64,000 nt of DNA from Cohnella sp. SGD-V74 (GTDB lineage: Bacteria > Bacillota > Bacilli > Paenibacillales > Paenibacillaceae), in NCBI RefSeq assembly GCF_003001675.1, contig NZ_PVYW01000007.1:248001-312000 (forward strand), given 5' to 3'. The notes beneath the pieces are model-generated. The model saw only the letters and a list, made by a program, of their open reading frames with translations, did not search any database and was not told the origin of the DNA. This document shows positions 57,413 through 64,000 of the stretch, one piece after another. How positions within the stretch are numbered: position 1 is the stretch's first letter; every line of letters begins with the position of its first letter. The position numbers were made by a program, and so were the translations under genes.

Positions 57413-60257
57413 CTTGAAGAGCCATTACTATAAAAGGAGTATCACGACCCGATTCGCGAGCTTGATGCTCGTGCTGCTTCTGCTCGTGTTTGTCGGCGCG
57501 GCGTTCATCTACTGGAGCGATCGCCAGATTGAGAACGAATACCGGGAAGTGCACGACCGTTACAAGCTCAAGCAGCAGCTGACCCAAGAGGCGATGATGC
57601 ATCTGAACGGCATTTCCATTCGTTCGTTCGCTTATTTGGCGGCGCCGGACGATCGGGAATACGAGTTTGTGGTCGGCGCCGGGGATCAATTGAGCGCCGT
57701 GATCGCCCAATACACGCAGCTTTCGTTGGAGGGGCGCGAGCAGGAGTTCGCGGCGGAGTCGGAGAGATTCCGGGACCGGTATTTTAAAGGCTGGTTTCCG
57801 GATGCGGCGCAGCTGGCGAAGGATAACGACAGGGCGGAGTTGCGCCGGATGTTCGCTTCCGAGGAGGGGCGGATGCTGGAGCGCCTGGTCCAGGAGACGA
57901 GAGAGCTCCATGCATTCTATCAGCAGAAGCTGGAAGAGACGAGCGCGCTTCTGGCCGATTCCGTAACGAAGCGTAACATTCAGTTCATCGTCTACGTCTC
58001 CGGGATCGTGGCCCTGTCCGGCATTGTCATCTTCATGGTCGCCAGAGATTTCGGGATGCCGATCAGCAGGCTGGCCGCCAACGCGAAGCAATTCGCCGCG
58101 GGGCGCGAGCAGGATATTCGGTATACGAACAGGCAGGACGAGATCGGAGGACTCGCCAGGGCGATGGAGGCGATGATGTCCGAGATTCAGGCCAAGGCCG
58201 GGGAGCTGCTGGCTCAGAACGAAGAGCTGCTGGCCCAGCAGGAAGAACTGCAAGCCCAGCAGGATGAGCTGACGAAGGCGCTTGGACTCATGGAAGAGAA
58301 CGAGGCGAGGCTGCGGCGGGGCAACGAGTTCGTGCAGGCTCTGGCGAACACGCTGGACCGGTCGGAGCTGCTGAAGAGCATCATTCGCAACATGGTGCAT
58401 ATTCTGAAAGCCGACAAAGGCATCGTTATCCGGCTGACCGCGGATCGGGACCATGCCGCGTACGGATTGTCCGAGGAGGCGATCCGCAGATTCGTCGAAG
58501 CGGCGGACGATGGGCTGCTCGCGCGAGTGAAGGAGAGCGGAACGGCGTATGCGCTCGAACGTCCGGCCACGTCGGCTGAACTCGGGTATCACGGCGAATC
58601 CGACGGGCTGCGGGCTTGCGATTTTTACTTGCCCGTCTTGAACTCCGACAATAAGGTGACGGCATGCATCGTGCTCACCCGGATCGGGTCGGCGCTGACG
58701 GAGAGGGAAGAAGCCGAAGCGTCCGCCTTCGCCAAACAGATTTCGATTTCCCTCGACAAGCTGGAACTGTACGAGAAAGCCGAACGCCAGCGCCAAATGG
58801 TGCAAAATACGCTGGATTCGCTCCACGAAGGCGTGCAGCTGATCGACAAGGAAGGGACGACGGTGCTCGTCAACTCGAAATGGATCGAGATGATGGGCGA
58901 CGAAGCCGGCCGGAGCTGGAATCCGACCATCGAACAATACGGCGCTTACGTTCAGCCTTACGTCAAGGATCCCGTTCCGTTCGGGAAGTTCATCTCCGAT
59001 ATCGTGGACGGACAGGAGACGGAGGCGAAGAGCATCGTCTACGAATGGGAAGGGCCGGTCAAGCGACACATTCAGATGTACTACGAGCCGCTGTACCGGG
59101 GAGAGGAAAGAATCGGCACGCTGTTCGTCCACCGCGACGTGACCAGAGAGCACGAGATGGATCGGGTGAAATCGGAGTTCGTCAGCACGGTCAGCCATGA
59201 GCTGCGGACGCCGCTGGCCAGCGTGCTCGGCTTCGCGGAGCTGCTGCTGCACAAAGAGCTGGCCCCGGAGAGGCAGAAGAAATACATCCGCACCATTCAT
59301 AAGGAAGCGTCTCGTCTGACGGCTCTGATCAACGATTTTCTCGATTTGCAGCGGATGGAGTCCGGCAGGCAATCTTACGATTTCGCCAAGGTGAGCGTCG
59401 TTCCGCTCATCCGGGAAGTGCTCGAGATGCAGCAGGTGGCCTCGGCCAATCACACGTTCGAATGGGTAAAAAATACGGACGAGACGGAAGTATACGCGGA
59501 CGCGGACAAGCTGAAGCAGGTGTTCATGAACCTGATCGGCAACGCCGTCAAGTACTCCCCCGACGGAGGCACGGTGACGGTCGCTTGCGGGATGGAGGAC
59601 GGGCATCTTCGGATCGACGTCGCCGACGAAGGATTGGGCATCCCGTCGGAATCGCTGCCGGGGCTGTTCTCCAAGTTTTATCGCGTAGACAATTCGGATC
59701 GCCGGGAGATCGGGGGCACCGGACTCGGGCTCGCCATCGTCAAGGAGATAATGGACGTGCATAAGGGCAAGGTGTCCGCTTCGTCTGTCTACGGACGGGG
59801 CAGCACGTTCACCTTGATGCTTCCGTTGCCGGCCGAGCCGGCGGAGAGCTGGCGGAGAGAAGCTGCGGCGGGTTCCGAACGGGAGCGCGCGGCGGAGATC
59901 TACCTGATCGAGGACGATCCGGACTTGGCCGATCTGCTGGCGGACGAGCTGGAAGCTTCCGGCTACGGAGTCAGCCGGTTCTCCAACGAAGAGGCTGCGA
60001 TGAAGGCGCTGGAATCTTTCATTCCCGCTGCCGTCGTGCTCGATCTTGTGCTGGAGCGCGGGACGGACGGCTGGCTCCTTGCCGAACGGATCAAGCGGGA
60101 CGAGCGTCTTCGGGACGTGCCGATCGTCGTGTCGAGCGCCTTCGAGGAACAGGAGCGGGCTCGGCGTCTCGGCGTTACGGAATATCTCGTCAAGCCGTAT
60201 CCTCCCGGCAAGCTGGCCGAAGCGCTGGGACGCATCGTCGCCGGCCGTTCGATTTGA
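57405..60257 (+). CDS. Hybrid sensor histidine kinase with C-terminal receiver
   Basis: The 950-residue protein has TM1 (about residues 16-38) and an extracellular four-helix (CHASE3-like) sensor to about 185. TM2 (IVYVSGIVALSGIVIFMV) and HAMP follow, then a Gln/Glu/Leu-rich coiled coil (about 265-300), GAF (about 310-450) and PAS (about 460-580). HisKA carries VSHELRTPL (His598). HATPase_c has N, G1 (DEGLGIP) and G2 (GGTGLGLAIV) boxes. A terminal receiver carries Asp880. It overlaps the lone receiver gene and probably phosphorylates it and the Hpt/REC domains of the GGDEF protein. Confidence 0.93.
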   Translation: MRSLKSHYYKRSITTRFASLMLVLLLLVFVGAAFIYWSDRQIENEYREVHDRYKLKQQLTQEAMMHLNGISIRSFAYLAAPDDREYEFVVGAGDQLSAVIAQYTQLSLEGREQEFAAESERFRDRYFKGWFPDAAQLAKDNDRAELRRMFASEEGRMLERLVQETRELHAFYQQKLEETSALLADSVTKRNIQFIVYVSGIVALSGIVIFMVARDFGMPISRLAANAKQFAAGREQDIRYTNRQDEIGGLARAMEAMMSEIQAKAGELLAQNEELLAQQEELQAQQDELTKALGLMEENEARLRRGNEFVQALANTLDRSELLKSIIRNMVHILKADKGIVIRLTADRDHAAYGLSEEAIRRFVEAADDGLLARVKESGTAYALERPATSAELGYHGESDGLRACDFYLPVLNSDNKVTACIVLTRIGSALTEREEAEASAFAKQISISLDKLELYEKAERQRQMVQNTLDSLHEGVQLIDKEGTTVLVNSKWIEMMGDEAGRSWNPTIEQYGAYVQPYVKDPVPFGKFISDIVDGQETEAKSIVYEWEGPVKRHIQMYYEPLYRGEERIGTLFVHRDVTREHEMDRVKSEFVSTVSHELRTPLASVLGFAELLLHKELAPERQKKYIRTIHKEASRLTALINDFLDLQRMESGRQSYDFAKVSVVPLIREVLEMQQVASANHTFEWVKNTDETEVYADADKLKQVFMNLIGNAVKYSPDGGTVTVACGMEDGHLRIDVADEGLGIPSESLPGLFSKFYRVDNSDRREIGGTGLGLAIVKEIMDVHKGKVSASSVYGRGSTFTLMLPLPAEPAESWRREAAAGSERERAAEIYLIEDDPDLADLLADELEASGYGVSRFSNEEAAMKALESFIPAAVVLDLVLERGTDGWLLAERIKRDERLRDVPIVVSSAFEEQERARRLGVTEYLVKPYPPGKLAEALGRIVAGRSI

Positions 60258-60317
60258 ATTGGCCGAGGGTTCTGTATATAGTAGTAACAAGAGTATGAGA
60301 CGTGGGTGAGAACGGCG

Positions 60318-60734
60318 ATGCCGGACAAGCGGAAAGTAAAAGTCGGCTTCCGGAGCTGGCAGGAGGACGGAAGCGTACGGCGATCGGAGATGCCGGGAGA
60401 GCTGTTCCGCCTGAATACGGGCTGGGCGCTGACCTATATCGAGGAGCCCGACGAGAACGGCGTGCAAGCAAACAACACGCTGTTCATTCGTGAGAACGAG
60501 CTGCAGCTCAGGCGGCGGGGTTCGATATTATTCGAGCAGAAATTTCGGCAGGGACAGCTCGAGACGGGCAAGATGGAGACGCCGTACGGACTTCACGGCG
60601 TGCAGGCGCTCACTTCGCTGCTCGACAGCGAAGTGTCGGATTCCGGCGGCCGCGTGGAGTGGTCGTACGACCTGCTCATGCAAGATCAGAAGGTCGGAAG
60701 CTTCCGCATCCGGCTCGATATTCGGGAGGAATAA
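60318..60734 (+). CDS. ywiB: DUF1934 beta-barrel protein, YwiB
   Basis: The 138-residue soluble protein has the DUF1934 pattern of a small calycin-like barrel (NTLFIRENELQLRRRGS, LHGVQALTSLLDS). It lies 5 bases before argS, the same arrangement as ywiB-argS in B. subtilis, which supports the name. ATG 60318 follows GGGTGAG; GTG 60306 is an alternative. Function unknown; the link to arginine metabolism is by neighbourhood only. Confidence 0.85.
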   Translation: MPDKRKVKVGFRSWQEDGSVRRSEMPGELFRLNTGWALTYIEEPDENGVQANNTLFIRENELQLRRRGSILFEQKFRQGQLETGKMETPYGLHGVQALTSLLDSEVSDSGGRVEWSYDLLMQDQKVGSFRIRLDIREE

Positions 60735-60739
60735 GCTAG

Positions 60740-62416
60740 ATGAGCGTATTGGAACAATTGCAATTATCGGTGAAAGAGGCGCTGGCGGACGCGGCGCTGG
60801 CGGCCGGCTTGGTCGCGGACAAGGGAGAACTGCCGGTCATCGCGCTGGAGGTTCCGAAGGACAAGGCGCACGGAGACTTGGCCACGAACCTGGCGATGCA
60901 GCTGACGAAGATCGCGAAGAGAAATCCGCGGCAGATCGCCGAGGCCATCATCGGCAAGCTGGAAGAGGGACGGGCCTACATTCAATCGGCCGAAATTGCC
61001 GGTCCGGGCTTCATCAACTTCCGTCTGGACAAGAGTTATCTGTACCCCGTTGTCGGCGAAGCGCTCGCTCAGGGCGATAAGTACGGCTATATCGATGCGG
61101 GGCAAGGCAAGAAAGTTCAGGTCGAATTCGTCAGCGCCAACCCGACGGGAAGCCTGCATCTGGGCCATGCGCGCGGAGCGGCAGTCGGAGACGCGCTCTG
61201 CAGCGTGCTGTCCGCGGCCGGCTACGAGGTGAGGCGCGAATATTATATCAACGATGCCGGCAACCAGGTGAACAATCTGGCCAAGTCGCTGGAGGCGCGC
61301 TATCGTCAGGCGCTGGGTCAGGAAGCGGAAATGCCGGAAGACGGGTATTACGGGGAGGACATCGTCGGCTTCGCCAAAGAGTTGGCTGAAGAAGAAGGAG
61401 ACCGGCTGCTGTCCCTGTCCGACGAGGAGCGCTTCTCGTTCTTCCGCCGTTACGGGCTGGACAAGGAGCTGGCCAAGATCAAGCGCGATCTGGCGCGGTT
61501 CGGGGTGCGGTTCGACGAGTGGTACAGCGAGACTTCGCTCTACGAATCCGGCAAGGTGATCGAAGTGCTCGACGCGCTGCGCGCCAAGGGACACGTATAC
61601 GATCAGGACGGAGCGGTCTGGCTCGCGTCCACGACGTTCGGCGACGACAAGGATCGCGTGCTCGTGAAGAACGACGGCAGCTATACGTACTTGACCCCGG
61701 ACGCCGCTTACCATATGGATAAGTACAAACGGGGCTACGACCAGATGATCAACATCTGGGGAGCCGACCATCACGGCTACATTCCGCGGATGAAGGCGGC
61801 AATGGCGGCGATGGGCAACGACCCGGACAAGCTGACCGTGTTGATCGCCCAGATGGTCAGCCTGTTCCAGAACGGCGAGAAAGTGAAAATGTCCAAGCGT
61901 ACGGGCAAGGCGATCACGATGGAGGATCTCATGGACGAGGTCGGAGTCGACGCCATCCGCTATTTCTTCACGATGCGGAGCATGGACTCCCATCTGGATT
62001 TCGACATGGATCTGGCCGTGTCGAAATCCAACGAGAACCCGGTGTTCTACGTTCAGTACGCTCATGCGAGAATATGCAGCATTTTCCGCCAGGCGGAGGA
62101 GCAAGGAGTGGCGGTTCGGAATTGGACGGAAGTCGACTTGACTCGTCTGACGGCCGAACAGGAGCTCGACCTTCTGCGGAAGGTGGGGGAATTGCCGGAG
62201 ACGATCGCGGAAGCGGCTCGCATCTACGCGCCTCACGCAATCATCCGCTACGTCTACGAACTGGCCTCCCAGTTCCACAGCTACTATAAGGCGGAGCGCG
62301 TCATTACCGAGGACGCGGAGCAGAGTCAGGCCCGCTTGCAGCTGCTCGCCGCGATCCGAATCGCGATCGCGAACGCGCTGGCGCTCGTCGGCGTGTCCGC
62401 CCCGGACAAAATGTAA
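60740..62416 (+). CDS. argS: Arginyl-tRNA synthetase, housekeeping copy
   Basis: The 558-residue synthetase has the canonical motifs: [13 protein letters not shown] (HLGH), [10 protein letters not shown] (KMSKS), an Arg_S N-domain beginning [13 protein letters not shown] with [11 protein letters not shown], and the DALR C-domain ending SAPDKM. It follows the usual Bacillus ArgS pattern. No T-box precedes it. It is in operon with ywiB and ends 3 bases before the stop of a convergent protease gene. Confidence 0.96.
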   Translation: MSVLEQLQLSVKEALADAALAAGLVADKGELPVIALEVPKDKAHGDLATNLAMQLTKIAKRNPRQIAEAIIGKLEEGRAYIQSAEIAGPGFINFRLDKSYLYPVVGEALAQGDKYGYIDAGQGKKVQVEFVSANPTGSLHLGHARGAAVGDALCSVLSAAGYEVRREYYINDAGNQVNNLAKSLEARYRQALGQEAEMPEDGYYGEDIVGFAKELAEEEGDRLLSLSDEERFSFFRRYGLDKELAKIKRDLARFGVRFDEWYSETSLYESGKVIEVLDALRAKGHVYDQDGAVWLASTTFGDDKDRVLVKNDGSYTYLTPDAAYHMDKYKRGYDQMINIWGADHHGYIPRMKAAMAAMGNDPDKLTVLIAQMVSLFQNGEKVKMSKRTGKAITMEDLMDEVGVDAIRYFFTMRSMDSHLDFDMDLAVSKSNENPVFYVQYAHARICSIFRQAEEQGVAVRNWTEVDLTRLTAEQELDLLRKVGELPETIAEAARIYAPHAIIRYVYELASQFHSYYKAERVITEDAEQSQARLQLLAAIRIAIANALALVGVSAPDKM

Positions 62417-62419
62417 AGC

Positions 62420-63712
62420 TCACAATTGATCCACCGCGCTTAAGATGCGCGTTACGTTAAGCTCCCCGGCCGTCCGGGGGGCTTTCGCGCTTCTGAGGGG
62501 GACGGCGGCGTTCTTGACGATCGACTTGATCTGCCCCGGGGAGAGTCCCGGCCTCAGCGACAGCAGCAGGGCGATCGCTCCCGTCACGTGCGACGTGGCC
62601 ATCGACGTGCCGCTCATCTCGCGATGCTTGCCTTTCAGCCAAGAAGACATGATCCGATCGCCGGGAGCGTAAATATCGATGAGCGAGCTGCGGTTCGTGA
62701 ACTTGGCGATGCGTCCGGTCCGGTTCGTCGCTCCGACGGCGATCGTCTGGCCGAAGCCTGCCGGATAATCGATGTCCCCGACCCGGCCTTCGTTGCCGGA
62801 CGAGGCGACGATCAGCACGCCCGAATGGTAGGCGTGATTGACGGCGCTGAGCAGGGAGCGGCTTTTCGTGCGCATGCCGAAGCTCATATTGACGACGTCC
62901 ATATGGTTGCGGACGCACCATTCGATGCCCAGGACGATGTCGGAGACGTAGGCGGTGCCGTTATGGTCGAAAGCTTTGACCGGATAGATCATCGAGCGCG
63001 GAGCGACGCCGATCATGCCTTGAAGCTCGTTGGCGGCGGCGATCGTTCCGGCGATGTGCGTGCCGTGGCCGTTGTCGTCCTGGGGCAGCGCCATCCGGTT
63101 CAGCAGGTTGATGCCGCGTTCGAGCGAATGCCGCAAGTCCGGATGTCCGTAATCTACCCCGGTGTCGATAACGCCCACTTTCACCCGATATCCCGTCGTT
63201 CTCCCCCAGGCTTGCGGCGCTTGAATGCGGCGCACGCCCCAAGGAATGCCTTTATCGGTGACGATCGCTCCCTTGGGCAGCGCGCGCGTCCAGACCGGCG
63301 CGTCTTCTTCGCAGACCGCCTTGCCGGCGAGCGCTGAGGTTAAGCGGAGAGCATCGTCGGCGGGGCAAGAGACCGCCTGAATGAGCGGGAGAGGGCGAAT
63401 GCCGCCATTCGGCTCTCCGGAGCTGGGGGCGCCTATTCGCCATTGCTGCAGGAAACGTTCGTAATCGCGGCGATCGAGAAAGCGCACGATCTGTCTTCGG
63501 CCGTATTCCTTCGGCGGGCCAGGGGATTCGTGGAGTCCGTCCACGGCTTGGCTTGCATCCTCCAATGCGGCTTCCCTCCCGGACGAATGTGCAGGGCAAG
63601 ACGGCGCAACGGGCCGAGCTTCCCTGCCGTATCCTCTACTGTATGAGAGGCCGGAGGCAAAAGCTTGGGAATGTGGCCTTTTTAACAGGAAATAGGCGGC
63701 GTCCCGTGTCAT
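62420..63712 (-). CDS. Subtilisin-like serine protease (S8), no classical signal peptide
   Basis: The 430-residue protein has the full triad: Asp183 in VIDTGVDYGHPDL, His216 in NGHGTHIAG and Ser370 in SGTSMATSH. SSGNEG supplies the oxyanion Asn. Residues about 70-135 look like a degenerate I9-type propeptide. No Sec signal is visible at the N-terminus, so export is uncertain. I take ATG 63712 as start; its ATGA overlaps the stop of a 19-codon upstream frame that has the only good ribosome binding site (GGAGG). An alternative GTG at 63841 would place the start inside a hairpin. Confidence 0.85.
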   Translation of the reverse strand: MTRDAAYFLLKRPHSQAFASGLSYSRGYGREARPVAPSCPAHSSGREAALEDASQAVDGLHESPGPPKEYGRRQIVRFLDRRDYERFLQQWRIGAPSSGEPNGGIRPLPLIQAVSCPADDALRLTSALAGKAVCEEDAPVWTRALPKGAIVTDKGIPWGVRRIQAPQAWGRTTGYRVKVGVIDTGVDYGHPDLRHSLERGINLLNRMALPQDDNGHGTHIAGTIAAANELQGMIGVAPRSMIYPVKAFDHNGTAYVSDIVLGIEWCVRNHMDVVNMSFGMRTKSRSLLSAVNHAYHSGVLIVASSGNEGRVGDIDYPAGFGQTIAVGATNRTGRIAKFTNRSSLIDIYAPGDRIMSSWLKGKHREMSGTSMATSHVTGAIALLLSLRPGLSPGQIKSIVKNAAVPLRSAKAPRTAGELNVTRILSAVDQL

Positions 63713-63768
63713 TTTCGCCTCTGCGACATAGGATGAATGGAGAGTTTCCCGGTGAGACTCTTGGTCAT
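63709..63768 (-). CDS. 19-codon upstream open frame preceding the S8 protease
   Basis: The ATG at 63768 stands 7 bases after GGAGG (63776-63780). The product is MTKSLTGKLSIHPMSQRRK. Its TGA overlaps the ATG of the protease (ATGA), the classical arrangement for translational coupling. The alternative is a frameshift that separates the true N-terminus from the protease. Confidence 0.5.
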   Translation of the reverse strand: MTKSLTGKLSIHPMSQRRK

Positions 63769-63811
63769 GCCGGTTCCTCCGCCCGCGGAGCGGCCGGGAA
63801 GGATACAGTCG

Positions 63812-63853
63812 AAAAGCGAAGGCGCCGTCCGCCGGGGACACGCCTTCGCTTTT
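63812..63853. terminator. Strong hairpin between the S8 protease and the next gene
   Basis: AAAAGCGAAGGCG (63812-63824) is perfectly mirrored by CGCCTTCGCTTTT (63841-63853), with T runs on both strands. It lies upstream of the protease start. On the minus strand it would act as a leader attenuator if the protease promoter lies further right; on the plus strand it would shield the next gene from read-through. Confidence 0.8.
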
Positions 63854-63900
63854 TCGTTTTCGCGACTTGCAATTTTAGGCGAAATACGGTTTACTAAAGG

Positions 63901-63928
63901 TTGACAAATTAACGTGAAGGTTTATACC
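63901..63928 (+). promoter_or_regulatory. Promoter of the gene at the right edge
   Basis: TTGACA at 63901-63906 is followed after 16 bases by TATACC at 63923-63928. The start codon at 63958 lies about 30 bases downstream. Confidence 0.75.
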
Positions 63929-63957
63929 GGTTCACATACAGAGAGGATGGAAGTCGC

Positions 63958-64000
63958 GTGAGCGCCGAATACGTGCTGAAAATCGACTCCGAGAAAATCC
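63958..64000 (+). CDS. rpoE: 5' end of a gene, probably RNA polymerase delta subunit
   Basis: Only 14 codons lie in the window, beginning at GTG 63958 after GAGAGGATGG. The product starts MSAEYVLKIDSEKI, which resembles the N-terminus of the delta subunit as I recall it from paenibacilli. In B. subtilis rpoE lies near argS, supporting the guess. Too little sequence is present for certainty. Confidence 0.5.
   Translation, partial: MSAEYVLKIDSEKI

Noticed and set aside
57363..60467. Minus-strand frame of over 1000 codons opposite the hybrid kinase
   Set aside because: All domains of a hybrid histidine kinase are on the plus strand; the antisense product shows none and has no ribosome binding site.

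Overview
The window looks like chromosomal DNA from a high-G+C, spore-former-type Firmicute of the Paenibacillaceae (Paenibacillus/Cohnella-like). This rests on gene content: HelD, YwhD, a class A penicillin-binding protein next to speE-speB, a DUF1934 protein (YwiB) in front of argS, a T-box leader, many YesM/YesN-type two-component and CUT1 sugar-transport clusters, and strong AGGAGG-type ribosome binding sites. No rRNA, tRNA, CRISPR array or complete insertion sequence was seen.

Layout. 1-1472: 5' part of a secreted M1 metallopeptidase (minus), cut by the window edge. 1571-3316: alpha-glucosidase with its own promoter and LacI-type operator, tail to tail with helD (3313-5406, minus). 5643-6146: ywhD. 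6249-14344: a carbohydrate cassette of visibly lower G+C (GH172 enzyme, two permeases, binding protein, a divergent secreted DUF6259-like enzyme, and a LacI regulator). It is bounded on the left by a lone end of a small inverted-repeat element whose full copy lies at 13015-13233. Three near-identical palindromes (TTTACCGGTAAA type) define its regulon, and the LacI gene seems to start at ATT. 14503-26321: a YesM/YesN two-component system, binding protein, LplB/YtcP-type permeases, a Gfo/Idh/MocA oxidoreductase, a PpiC-type foldase and a large secreted beta-helix/discoidin protein.

26322-36767: a tandem-repeat array, then a ten-gene run: SsuB/SsuC/ThiY-like importer, RutA-like flavin oxygenase, RutB-like amidohydrolase, M20 hydrolase, RutF-like flavin reductase, FMN reductase, a TetR regulator with an extra C-terminal domain resembling the FMN-reductase fold, and an efflux pump. 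I consider this the best candidate for an undescribed system: a Firmicute Rut-like pathway for cleaving an N-heterocycle or amide of unknown identity. 37072-45710: a GH19 chitinase-like protein, then a sulfatase with a CUT1 importer and a membrane-bound AraC regulator, probably for a sulfated saccharide.

45897-49981 is core genome (pbpG-like, speE, speB), followed by an unusual receptor with an MCP signalling domain, a small protein with a Fic-antitoxin motif, repeats, and a T-box-controlled second arginyl-tRNA synthetase (53270-54970, minus). 55395-60257 is a three-gene phosphorelay/c-di-GMP operon (Hpt-REC-GGDEF-REC, a lone REC, and a hybrid histidine kinase). 60318-62416 is ywiB-argS, 62420-63712 a subtilisin-like protease (minus) behind a 19-codon upstream frame, and 63958-64000 the first codons of a gene that is probably rpoE.

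In Bacillus subtilis ywhD sits beside pbpG-speE-speB. Here about 40 kb of accessory transport and catabolic clusters lies between them, which is why most of the window reads as genome-specific material inside a conserved backbone.
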